A stretch of DNA of 14,168 nucleotides from Zymomonas sp. (lineage in GTDB: Bacteria; Pseudomonadota; Alphaproteobacteria; Sphingomonadales; Sphingomonadaceae): contig NZ_JAIWON010000051.1 of assembly GCF_020216885.1 (NCBI RefSeq), forward strand, positions 1-14,168, in the 5' to 3' direction. This document shows positions 1 through 8,354 of this stretch, piece after piece. The translations under genes and the position numbers were made by a program. Numbering within the stretch: position 1 is the first letter of the stretch; each line of letters starts with the position of its first letter. Below the pieces are notes generated by a model. It saw only the letters and a list, made by a program, of their open reading frames with translations. It did not search any database and was not told the origin of the DNA.

Positions 1-334
1 CAATCTTGGCCAACATAAAAGGATAACGGCGGATATAGGCCGGTAAATAAATATGACTTTCCCGACAATTGCCTTCTTCATCAAAGAAAACATTGACCCC
101 GTCATTAAGCCCCATCAAAGCCAAAGGCACCGGATTGGGGCCCGATGAAAAAACAATCGGGAAATTGCGTTGAGCCATGCCGAATTCTTCGACAGCTAAC
201 GGAATGGCGTGGATTTCCGACATAAAAGGCAGCTTGTCCTGCAAGCGGAAGCGCCAATTTTTATGATCGTGACGGGAAATCGGGAGAAGTTCGTTATAAA
301 GAACCGGCAAAGCGTTAGTCGGCCTTGAAGCCAT
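1..334 (-). CDS. SapC family protein (partial, 3' end outside window)
   Basis: Reading leftwards from an ATG at 334, an open frame of 111 codons runs off the window start. It begins MASRPTNALPVLYNELLPIS and continues with an H-K-N-W-R segment, a PLAVEEF stretch, FPIVFSSG, a GLNDGVNVFFDEEG segment and a final YLPAYIRRYPFMLAKI. This order (early conserved His, PIVF, Gly-rich loop, Y-x-PAYIRRYPF) is what I know from SapC-like proteins, named after a Campylobacter S-layer-associated protein. In alphaproteobacteria they are usually about 240 residues and of unproven function. No signal peptide is visible. An AGGAG ribosome-binding site at 345-349 lies 10 bases before the ATG and fixes the start. 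The gene follows the FAD dehydrogenase on the same strand after 138 bases. The family call is fairly secure; the cellular role is unknown. Confidence 0.75.
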   Translation of the reverse strand, partial: MASRPTNALPVLYNELLPISRHDHKNWRFRLQDKLPFMSEIHAIPLAVEEFGMAQRNFPIVFSSGPNPVPLALMGLNDGVNVFFDEEGNCRESHIYLPAYIRRYPFMLAKI

Positions 335-472
335 TCGTTTTCTGCTCCTGTAATGATACAAATATCGGTTAAAGAAGAAAGCTTACAACATATAAAGGAT
401 AATGGCTGAAAATTATAAAAATATTTGATCCCATGATAAAGATATATACCGGATGTGACTTTTTATAATGTC

Positions 473-1918
473 TTACTCTGCTTGTTCGACAGGTAATAAT
501 TTACCGGGATTCATAATAGATTGCGGATCTATCGCCTTTTTGATCGCCTTCAAGGCCTGTATTTTCGTTTTATTCCCGAAACGCATAAAATCAGCTAATT
601 TTGTTTGCCCAATGCCATGTTCAGCTGAAATCGCCCCCCCATTGGCCATGACTCTTTCATAAACGAAATGAGAAACGGCAATACCTTCATTTTCGACCCA
701 AGCCAGTTGATCGCTGACCTCTTTCGGGGGGCAAACATTAAAATGGACATTGCCATCCCCCAAATGTCCAAAAGCCAAAACCGTAGTTCCAGGGAATTTT
801 TCCTGAATGGCACGGCTTTCCTGCTCAATAAAGGACGGCATTGCGCTAACAGGCACAGAAATATCGTGCTTTACAGCAAAACCTTCTGATCTCTCCGCTA
901 AAGGAATCGTTTCTCGCAAGCGCCACAGCTTTCCGGCTTGGGTTTCATTCTGCGCAATGACGGCTTCTAAAATTTCTTTCTTTTCGGTGGCATCAGCCAG
1001 AATATTCACCATCAGGGCTTCTAAATCGAAATCTTCTGAAAAGGCCGTTGCTTCTATTAAAACATACCAAGGATAGGCTTTTTCAGTCGGAATTTCGGTA
1101 TCGGGAATATGTTTTAGAACCAGTTCGATAAGGCTCGATTCCATCAATTCGAAAACTTCGACCGCCTCCCCGCTTTCTTTTTCCAAATGACGCAACAAAG
1201 CCAATGCCGCTGAAGGAGATTCGACACCGACCCAGATCACTATTTTTGAATGCGGTTTGGGAATTAAGCGAAGGCTGGCCGCAGTAATAACGCCCAGACT
1301 ACCTTCGGCTCCAGCCAGTAACTGACGTAAATCATATCCCTGATTATCTTTTCGTAACGGGCGCAAATTTTCTAACAGAGAGCCATCAGGGAAAACGACC
1401 TCTATCCCCAGAACAGAAGCCCGCATTTGACCAAAGCGCAAAACATGAGAACCTCCGGCATTGGTCGAGATTAGACCACCGATAGTCGCCATATCTTTTG
1501 AGGCGATATTAAGAGGAAAACGCAGATTATGTTTATCGGCCGCTTCATGGAGTGCGGACAAGATCACGCCAGCCTCAACGGTCGCACAGCTTTCTTCTGG
1601 CGAAATAGCGCGGATAGCGTTTAATCTTTTGGTTGATAGCAAAAGAGCCGCTCCATCCTTTGATGGCGTTGCGCCTCCTACCGTCGAACTATTGCCGCCT
1701 TGTGGCACCACTGCGACTTTTGCTTCGCTCGCCATTTTCATAATAGCAACAACCTCTTGGGTTGAAGCCGGAGAAAGAAGCGCGGCTGCCTCTCCTTTCA
1801 ATTTGCCCCGCCAGTCTTCCAAATAAGGCGCCATCACTATCGGATCTTGTGTAAATCCTTTGGAACCCAGCAATGCTTTTAGTTCCTCAAGCAAAGCCTT
1901 TTCTGGACGACGGGACAT
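473..1918 (-). CDS. FAD-linked D-2-hydroxyacid dehydrogenase (GlcD/Dld-II/D2HGDH family)
   Basis: A 481-residue flavoprotein of the VAO/PCMH fold, expected to oxidise a D-2-hydroxyacid (D-lactate, D-2-hydroxyglutarate or glycolate) to the 2-oxoacid and pass electrons to the respiratory chain or another acceptor. The N-terminal FAD-binding half shows VVPQGGNSSTVGGATP (70-85), NAGGSHVLRFG (153-163) and AGAEGSLGVITAASLRL (202-218). The C-terminal oxidase half shows KHDISVPVS (350-358), GHLGDGNVHFNV (384-395), SAEHGIGQTK (431-440) and NPGKLLP (470-476). The His in GHLGDGNVHF and the SAEHGIG motif are typical metal/substrate-site elements. There is no signal peptide or membrane segment, so it is cytosolic or peripheral. 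The ATG is preceded by GGAG at good spacing. Substrate cannot be read from sequence; Zymomonas is known for a respiratory D-lactate dehydrogenase of this type, so that is one candidate. Its leader holds a pair of GANTC sites. Confidence 0.88.
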   Translation of the reverse strand: MSRRPEKALLEELKALLGSKGFTQDPIVMAPYLEDWRGKLKGEAAALLSPASTQEVVAIMKMASEAKVAVVPQGGNSSTVGGATPSKDGAALLLSTKRLNAIRAISPEESCATVEAGVILSALHEAADKHNLRFPLNIASKDMATIGGLISTNAGGSHVLRFGQMRASVLGIEVVFPDGSLLENLRPLRKDNQGYDLRQLLAGAEGSLGVITAASLRLIPKPHSKIVIWVGVESPSAALALLRHLEKESGEAVEVFELMESSLIELVLKHIPDTEIPTEKAYPWYVLIEATAFSEDFDLEALMVNILADATEKKEILEAVIAQNETQAGKLWRLRETIPLAERSEGFAVKHDISVPVSAMPSFIEQESRAIQEKFPGTTVLAFGHLGDGNVHFNVCPPKEVSDQLAWVENEGIAVSHFVYERVMANGGAISAEHGIGQTKLADFMRFGNKTKIQALKAIKKAIDPQSIMNPGKLLPVEQAE

Positions 1919-1948
1919 AGCAAATCTCCATGAAATACCCTTTTAAGA

Positions 1949-1964
1949 GATTCTTATAAGACTC
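1949..1964 (-). promoter_or_regulatory. Paired GANTC methylation sites around a putative -10 box
   Basis: On the coding strand the sequence is GAGTC-TTATAA-GAATC, giving two CcrM recognition sites 11 bases apart, 31-46 bases before the dehydrogenase ATG. A TATAAG hexamer (5/6 match to a -10 box) sits between them, with a weak TTACCT 17 bases upstream as a possible -35. The core TCTTATAAGA is also palindromic. The sites are directly visible; a regulatory role is inference. Confidence 0.4.
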
Positions 1965-1998
1965 CCTTTCAAAACAGGTAACTTCCATTTTTTCTCGT

Positions 1999-2015
1999 TA
2001 TAATTTAACATTATA
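1999..2015. repeat. Short AT-only inverted repeat
   Basis: TATAAT and ATTATA flank TTAAC between the bestrophin-like gene and the dehydrogenase. The six-base arms are perfect but contain no GC and no clean T-tract follows, so this is a poor terminator. Either arm could serve as a -10 hexamer on one strand, but no convincing -35 is present. Possibly an operator or chance in AT-rich DNA. Confidence 0.25.
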
Positions 2016-2043
2016 GTTTAAAAATTTTCTGTAAAATGAAATT

Positions 2044-2907
2044 TTATTTATCAAATGTCAAGCATTGAAGCTGATCTGTTTCGATCATCTCGGTAATGCT
2101 ATCAAGTTGTAGGCAATTCGGAGATTGGCGCGAGAAAGGACTCTGTAAATCCCGACCCAGACGATTCAGAATGAAGAGAAGGAAGCCAACAATCGTTGTC
2201 GCCAAAGGCGTAGCCAGCCCCAAGGTATCAACCGCACTAATTGGCAAAACGACGCAGAAAAACTCGATAAACAACATCGGAAAGATGGTATATTGATAAG
2301 GTAAAGGCGTCGATTTTATCTTTTCCATACCTCCTTGTGCATGAGCAATCGCCGTCATCGTATTTTCAAGCATTTGCAGCTTTATACTGTCGATATTTTC
2401 TTTTTCAGCTATTACCGAAATCTGTTTTCCGGTTTCTGCCAAGATAAGATTAGGGACATTATTACCCTCTCTTAACTTTTCGCATTCTTCAGCGGATAAA
2501 AATCTTTTAATATCTTCTTTGGGGCTAATATCAAATAATCGGCACCGCAAAGCGTGGATATATGCTATATGACGATAGACTAACTGCTTTTGCTGCTCTC
2601 TATCCCGAAAAACCATTAAAACTTCGCGGGAAAAGTTACGGGAGTTATTATTCATCAATCCCCATAATCCGCGCGCATCCCACCAACGTGCATAGGCACT
2701 GTTGGTTGAAAAACCGATAAATAAAATAAGCGCAGAACCCAAAACGGTCGTTGGTGCGGTTGGCACCTCCATCCATAAAGGCCATTCGGGATTATAGACA
2801 TAAAGAGCCGTAACCAGAATATCCCAAGCCAGCAAAATCCAAAGTGAAGCGCCGACATAAGAAAAGACGTCTTTGGTGCGACTGATTCGTCCACGGATAG
2901 GGGACAC
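2044..2907 (-). CDS. Bestrophin-like (UPF0187/YneE family) membrane protein
   Basis: A 287-residue protein resembling bacterial bestrophins, which form pentameric ion channels in the inner membrane. Hydrophobic stretches lie at about 15-38 (FSYVGASLWILLAWDILV), 50-67 (TVLGSALILFIGFSTN) and 205-245 (FPMLFIEFFCVVLPISAV and LATPLATTIVGFLLFIL). Family hallmarks are the F-x-TN-x-AYARWWDARGLWG segment after the second helix and the C-terminal LGRDLQSPF region. A charged central part (about 100-190) is probably cytoplasmic helices. The start is GTG, decided by an AAAGGAG ribosome-binding site at 2913-2919, five bases upstream. Length fits the family. It stands between folP (123 bases upstream) and the dehydrogenase (125 bases downstream), probably as its own unit. 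Ion selectivity and physiological role cannot be inferred. Confidence 0.85.
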   Translation of the reverse strand: MSPIRGRISRTKDVFSYVGASLWILLAWDILVTALYVYNPEWPLWMEVPTAPTTVLGSALILFIGFSTNSAYARWWDARGLWGLMNNNSRNFSREVLMVFRDREQQKQLVYRHIAYIHALRCRLFDISPKEDIKRFLSAEECEKLREGNNVPNLILAETGKQISVIAEKENIDSIKLQMLENTMTAIAHAQGGMEKIKSTPLPYQYTIFPMLFIEFFCVVLPISAVDTLGLATPLATTIVGFLLFILNRLGRDLQSPFSRQSPNCLQLDSITEMIETDQLQCLTFDK

Positions 2908-2974
2908 AGATTCTCCTTTAATTTAAAACAATCATAACGCCCTAGGCGCTAAAAAGATGCAGGATTAGGGCATA

Positions 2975-2998
2975 GAAAGGTAAAATATTTCACCTTTC
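2975..2998. repeat. Inverted repeat between folP and the bestrophin-like gene
   Basis: Arms GAAAGGT (2975-2981) and ACCTTTC (2992-2998) enclose an AT-only loop. With one G-T wobble the stem can extend by several A-T pairs. On the coding strand the T-run precedes the stem rather than following it, so this is not a standard Rho-independent terminator. It may mark the folP mRNA end or be a protein-binding site. Confidence 0.35.
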
Positions 2999-3030
2999 CA
3001 AAAAATTCACCCGATAAAGCAGCGATCTGA

Positions 3031-4136
3031 TTAGTATAAAGCCTGCCAAACAGTCAGCGCTTGCGCCGTATCTCTGACATCGTGGACGCGCAATAACTGG
3101 ACACCTTGATCGGCCGCATGAAGCGCAATCGCTAAAGATCCACCTAATCTTTCTTGGGGATGGGTATCCCCTGCAAAGGTAATAATCAGTTTTTTACGAC
3201 TTGCCCCCAGCATCAAAGGACATCCTAAACCGTGGAACAAGGCAATGCCACGGATCAAGGCAAGATTATCCTGAAAACTTTTACCAAAACCGATACCGGG
3301 ATCAATAATGATCCGGTCACGGCTAATACCAGCCGCTTCCGCAACCTCTATACGCTTTTCAAGCCAGTTATAAACCTCGATCAGAATTTTTTTAGAAGAC
3401 CCTTCATGAATTGAGCCTTCTTCATGATGCATCAAAATAACCGGATAAGATTTTTCTGCCGCGACAAAAAGAGAATTTTTGTCCCAACTCAAAGCAGATA
3501 CATCATTAAAAATAGCAGGGGTCTGTTCCCATACAGCAGAAATTACCGAGGATTTTCGGGTGTCAACCGATATCGGGAGAGACGCTTCTTTCAGCTTTTC
3601 AATCACCGGCATGACCCGCAATTTTTCTTCTTCTTCTGATACGGCTTCGGCTCCGGGACGGGTGGATTCCCCGCCGATATCAATCAAAGAAGCACCTTGC
3701 TCTATCATCGCTTTAGCCATAGCGCAGGCGGCATCGACGTTATTTTGATATAAACCGCCATCTGAAAAACTGTCAGGCGTTATATTTAAAATACCAACAA
3801 TATGCGTATGATCTAATTTGATCTTACTTTTGCCTAATTGGATAGCAGCCCTTGGCGCAACAATTCTTGAAATGGTTCTATAGGCATCCAACTGCATTTC
3901 TGTTGAAAGGCTGTTCAAAAAGCTATTGATATCGGCAACAGAAATCACCCGTTCCTGAACAATTTCACCTTTTGAAACCATAATAACCGTAAAAGCGCCA
4001 AACCATTTTAGCCCCCCTGCCAAGCGAAAGGTTGCACCAGAAGGCGCCATGGGTGCATTTACAAAGGCGCTCGGACAAAAATACAGACGGATATCGGTCA
4101 TTTCGGGTACTGAAACATTCTGATTATAAAAAGACA

Positions 4137-4137
<1 letters not shown>
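3031..4137 (-). CDS. folP: Dihydropteroate synthase with N-terminal extension
   Basis: Condenses 6-hydroxymethyl-dihydropterin diphosphate with p-aminobenzoate to dihydropteroate in folate synthesis; this is the sulfonamide target. From the ATG at 4137 it has 368 residues. The TIM-barrel DHPS domain occupies about 111-368: GILNITPDSFSDGG (115-128, diphosphate/loop 1), DIGGESTRPGA (153-163, loop 2), SVDTRK (190-195), IIDPGIGFGKS (277-287), LMLGASRKK (308-316) and a C-terminal LRVHDVRDT (349-357). The pterin/pABA-binding residues appear intact. About 110 residues precede the domain, where typical bacterial DHPS starts within 10-20; I recall similar extensions in sphingomonads. The ATG overlaps the ccrM stop as TGATG, so translation is probably coupled. 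A TTG one codon earlier is possible but unnecessary. Confidence 0.93.
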
Positions 4138-5315
<1,178 letters not shown>

Positions 5316-5322
5316 TTACTGT

Positions 5323-5337
5323 GATTCAATGCGACTC
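5323..5337 (-). promoter_or_regulatory. Two GANTC sites in the ccrM leader
   Basis: On the coding strand the sequence is GAGTC-GCATT-GAATC, with sites at 5333-5337 and 5323-5327, ten bases (about one helical turn) apart and 38-52 bases before the ccrM ATG. The Caulobacter ccrM leader also carries two GANTC sites through which full methylation represses transcription, so autoregulation is a reasonable inference here. Confidence 0.55.
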
Positions 5338-5340
5338 TTC

Positions 5341-5360
5341 GGTCAAGAGGCTTCATTGTA
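5341..5360 (-). promoter_or_regulatory. Candidate ccrM promoter elements
   Basis: Two readings are possible. TACAAT (complement of 5355-5360) matches a -10 box at five of six positions and would place both GANTC sites just downstream of the transcription start; no good -35 precedes it. Alternatively TTGACC (complement of 5341-5346) is a good -35, placing the GANTC sites in the spacer, but the -10 would be poor. I cannot choose between them. Confidence 0.25.
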
Positions 5361-5454
5361 AAAATACAAAAGCGGTTATGGATAATAATTGAAGTGATTA
5401 TTTTATAACTTCAAAAAACACAGAAAAAGTAACGAAAAAGAGGTCAAAGACATC

Positions 5455-6102
5455 CTAATCGGCCTTTTCATAAAATTGGCGAATAGGTGAAAAACTCTGG
5501 CGATGGAATTTTGTCGGCTTTAATCTTTGAATGGCTTCACGATGTTCCTTTGTGGGATATCCCATATTGTGTTCCCAACCATAGCCGGGATATTCTTGGC
5601 TGGCTTTTACCATTATTTCATCCCGTTCGACTTTGGCCACAATAGAGGCCGCCGCAATCGACAAAGAAAGGCTATCCCCTTTGATAATAGGCAATGACGG
5701 CCACGGCCAATCGGGAATATCGCGGCCATCCACTAAAATGCAATCAGGTTCCCTACCTATTTTTTGTATCAAGGCCTTTACTGCCCGCTTCATCGCCAAA
5801 AGACTGGCTTGCCGGATATTGATTTGGTCAATCTCGTGAACATCCGCCATTGCCGTTGCATAATCAGCCTGATTATGCAGCATGTCGGATAAAAGATGAC
5901 GACGACGCGCGGTCAGTTTTTTTGAATCATTGATCCCTTCTGGAATATGCTCTCGGTGAAGATAAACCGCTCCGGCCATGACGGGACCCGCGAGAGGGCC
6001 TCTACCCACTTCATCAACCCCGAAAACAACGCCTCCAATCCTGTCTTCATAAGACAAATCAGGGAGCATCTTCTTAGACATTTTAGTTGAGCCAGCAACC
6101 AT
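5455..6102 (-). CDS. rnhB: Ribonuclease HII
   Basis: Cleaves RNA in RNA/DNA hybrids and removes single ribonucleotides from DNA, acting in primer removal and ribonucleotide excision repair in the cytoplasm. The protein has 215 residues, close to the family norm of about 200. FGVDEVGRGPLAGPV (27-41) carries acidic residues D30 and E31 and the GRG motif. ILVDGRD (122-128) supplies D125 and KGDSLSLSIAAASIVAK (141-157) supplies D143, completing a DEDD active site at the spacing seen in E. coli RNase HII. The ATG overlaps the thiD stop by one base (TGATG), and no good Shine-Dalgarno site is visible, so translational coupling is likely. An alternative start is the internal Met8. ccrM follows after 169 bases; this adjacency is, to my knowledge, also found in Caulobacter. 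Confidence 0.95.
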   Translation of the reverse strand: MVAGSTKMSKKMLPDLSYEDRIGGVVFGVDEVGRGPLAGPVMAGAVYLHREHIPEGINDSKKLTARRRHLLSDMLHNQADYATAMADVHEIDQINIRQASLLAMKRAVKALIQKIGREPDCILVDGRDIPDWPWPSLPIIKGDSLSLSIAAASIVAKVERDEIMVKASQEYPGYGWEHNMGYPTKEHREAIQRLKPTKFHRQSFSPIRQFYEKAD

Positions 6103-6953
6103 CAGTTATTTTCCAGAAACCAGCGGTCAAAAGCACTTATGCCTAAAGTATGACCAATAGGCCCATGCCCTTTACCCAAAGACGGCGCTTTCTCCAAAGC
6201 CATTCTGATATATTGGCGCGCCCGAGTAATCGCCTCTTTTAAAGGTAATCCTTGCCCCAATGAGGTCGCAATAGCACTAGAAAGACTACATCCTGTCCCA
6301 TGGGTATTTTGGGTTGGTATCCGGCTATCTTGCCATGATATGACCTCGCCATCGGGCATCACTAATCTATCGGTCAGGATTTCGCCTTCCCCATGACCGC
6401 CTTTTGCCAATATTGGACAGCCATAATGCCGTGCTAATTGCTGCGCCGCCGCTATCAAAGAGACATCAGAAGAACAATCCTGTTTTGTCAAAACTTCTAA
6501 TTCAGGGATGTTCGGCGTAATCAACTCAGCCCGACACATTAACCGATCAAAGGCTTGAATAGTTTTTTCATCCGCCAAGGCTGATCCACTGGTCGCCACC
6601 ATTACGGGATCAAGAACGACCGGAATATTAGGTGTTTTTTCGAGATAATCAGCAACCGCCACGGCGACTTCACCGCTTCCAATCATGCCGATTTTGATCG
6701 CAGAAACCCCGATATCCGTTACGACTGCGTCTATCTGGGCGATAACCATCTCGGGCGAAACAACGTCAATCGCAAAAACCCCTTGGGTATTCTGCGCGGT
6801 TAGAGACGTGATCGCGGTCATGGCATGACCACCCAGCATAGTAATTGACCGAATATCGGCCTGAATCCCTGCCCCGCCGCCGGAATCAGAACCAGCAATG
6901 GTCAGGATACGCGCCGGTTGATCGACGCTAATTTCCGGTATTTTAGGCTGCAC
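6102..6953 (-). CDS. thiD: Hydroxymethylpyrimidine/phosphomethylpyrimidine kinase
   Basis: Phosphorylates HMP and HMP-P to HMP-PP for thiamine synthesis. It has a ribokinase fold: [18 protein letters not shown] (17-34, substrate and phosphate binding), [10 protein letters not shown] (114-123), LITPNIPE (144-151), [10 protein letters not shown] (181-190) and the anion-hole/catalytic NTHGTGC (216-222, Cys222). Counted from GTG 6953 it has 283 residues, slightly longer than the usual 260-270. The start must be a non-ATG codon because no ATG lies before the conserved core. I chose GTG 6953, which overlaps the 3' end of glmM by 11 bases; GTG 6968 or TTG 6980 are alternatives, and none has a strong Shine-Dalgarno. 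The gene is sandwiched between glmM and rnhB with overlaps at both ends, indicating one mRNA. Confidence 0.92.
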   Translation of the reverse strand: MQPKIPEISVDQPARILTIAGSDSGGGAGIQADIRSITMLGGHAMTAITSLTAQNTQGVFAIDVVSPEMVIAQIDAVVTDIGVSAIKIGMIGSGEVAVAVADYLEKTPNIPVVLDPVMVATSGSALADEKTIQAFDRLMCRAELITPNIPELEVLTKQDCSSDVSLIAAAQQLARHYGCPILAKGGHGEGEILTDRLVMPDGEVISWQDSRIPTQNTHGTGCSLSSAIATSLGQGLPLKEAITRARQYIRMALEKAPSLGKGHGPIGHTLGISAFDRWFLENN

Positions 6954-8280
6954 GACGAACAGTCTCACATATATGGTCAACGATCTGATGCACCAGATCA
7001 GGGTCTTCGGCTTCCGCCATGACGCGGATTAAAGGCTCGGTTCCCGATTTACGGATAAGCAACCGTCCCTTGCCCTTAAGGCTTTCTTCTGCCTCGGATA
7101 TCGCTTCACAGACAGATTCATCTTCAAGGGGTTGTCCGCTGCTATAACGAACATTTTTCAAAAGCTGGGGCAACGGATCAAAAACATGCAGCAATTCGCT
7201 GGCCTTTTTATCGCTTTGAACCAAATCAGCCAAAAGCTGCAAAGCGGCAACCAGACCATCCCCCGTCGTTGTGTGATAAGACAAAATAATATGACCGGAT
7301 TGCTCGCCACCGACAGTATAGCCCCCTGCCCGCATTGCCTCGACAACATGGCGATCGCCCACTTGGGTGCGCAAAAGCTGGATACCCAATTTAGATAAAT
7401 AGCGTTCCAGTCCCAAATTAGACATAACGGTCGCAACCGTCGTATTTCCTTTTAGCAAATTACGTCTTTGGGCAGAGGTTGCGATCAAAGCCATGATCTG
7501 ATCGCCATCGACAATCTCGCCTTTTTCATCGACAATGATGACACGGTCGGCGTCACCATCAAGGGCAATACCTAAATCGGCACGCGTTTCCAGCACTTTT
7601 TGCTGTAAAGCAGAGGGATCCGTCGAACCGCAATGGTCATTGATATTGAGACCATTGGGCGCAACGCCCAAAGTAATCACCTCAGCACCTAATTCCCATA
7701 GAACGGCGGGGGCAACCTGATAGGCCGCGCCATTGGCGCAATCTAAAACCAAACGCAATTTATCCAACCGTAAAGATTCCGGAAAACTCGATTTCACCGC
7801 ATGGATATAGCGCCCCTGCGCATCGTCAATACGCCGCGCCCGCCCAATATCGGCAGGAGCCGCTAAGATAGGCGGCTGATCAATCGCCTCTTCGATCGCT
7901 TTTTCTTCCTCTTCCGATAATTTATAGCCGTTGGGGCCAAAAAGTTTGATGCCATTATCGGAAAAGGGGTTGTGGCTGGCTGAAATCATAACACCGAGAT
8001 CAGCGCGCATTGATCGGGTTAAAAGGGCTACGCCTGGGGTTGGTAAAGGGCCTACCAGAACAACATCCATCCCGACGCTGGTAAAACCCGCCATCAAGGC
8101 GGATTCTACCATATAGCCGGATAATCGGGTATCTTTCCCAATCAGGACACGATGACGATGCAGCCCCCGTTTAAAATAGGCACCGGCGGCCTGCCCTACT
8201 CTCATCGCAACATCGGCTGTCATCGGATCCTTGTTCGTGCAACCACGGATACCATCCGTTCCAAAATATTGCCGTGACAT
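6943..8280 (-). CDS. glmM: Phosphoglucosamine mutase
   Basis: Interconverts glucosamine-6-phosphate and glucosamine-1-phosphate on the way to UDP-GlcNAc, needed for peptidoglycan and lipopolysaccharide. The protein has 445 residues, the standard length. YFGTDGIRG (5-13) is the N-terminal family signature. [18 protein letters not shown] (98-115) holds the phosphorylated catalytic Ser102, the same number as in E. coli GlmM. DGDADR (241-246) is the Mg-binding loop and [12 protein letters not shown] near the C terminus is the phosphate-binding loop. The ATG is preceded by an AAAGGA element about 12 bases upstream. It follows the POT transporter gene by 72 bases and overlaps thiD. Active-site residues all appear intact. 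Confidence 0.97.
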   Translation of the reverse strand: MSRQYFGTDGIRGCTNKDPMTADVAMRVGQAAGAYFKRGLHRHRVLIGKDTRLSGYMVESALMAGFTSVGMDVVLVGPLPTPGVALLTRSMRADLGVMISASHNPFSDNGIKLFGPNGYKLSEEEEKAIEEAIDQPPILAAPADIGRARRIDDAQGRYIHAVKSSFPESLRLDKLRLVLDCANGAAYQVAPAVLWELGAEVITLGVAPNGLNINDHCGSTDPSALQQKVLETRADLGIALDGDADRVIIVDEKGEIVDGDQIMALIATSAQRRNLLKGNTTVATVMSNLGLERYLSKLGIQLLRTQVGDRHVVEAMRAGGYTVGGEQSGHIILSYHTTTGDGLVAALQLLADLVQSDKKASELLHVFDPLPQLLKNVRYSSGQPLEDESVCEAISEAEESLKGKGRLLIRKSGTEPLIRVMAEAEDPDLVHQIVDHICETVRRAA

Positions 8281-8340
8281 GCGCGATTACCGTCCTTTCC
8301 GATCAAACTTTAAGACTTACAGCCGCTAGAATGATGAAGA

Positions 8341-8354
8341 AGTCTTGCAAGACT
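8341..8354 (-). terminator. Palindrome at the transporter stop codon, weak terminator candidate
   Basis: A perfect 14-base palindrome, AGTCTTGCAAGACT, overlaps the TAG stop of the transporter gene and is followed on the coding strand by TTCTTCATCATTCT. The loop would be very small and the T-tract is interrupted, so termination efficiency is doubtful and read-through into glmM is possible. Confidence 0.3.

Noticed and set aside
1461..1826. A 121-codon plus-strand frame within the dehydrogenase gene
   Set aside because: It is the reverse-strand shadow of the FAD-binding domain; no motif or upstream signals support it.
2975..2998. Hairpin between folP and the bestrophin-like gene as a Rho-independent terminator
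   Set aside because: The stem is good but the T-run lies upstream of it on the coding strand, so the required order is missing; kept only as an inverted repeat.
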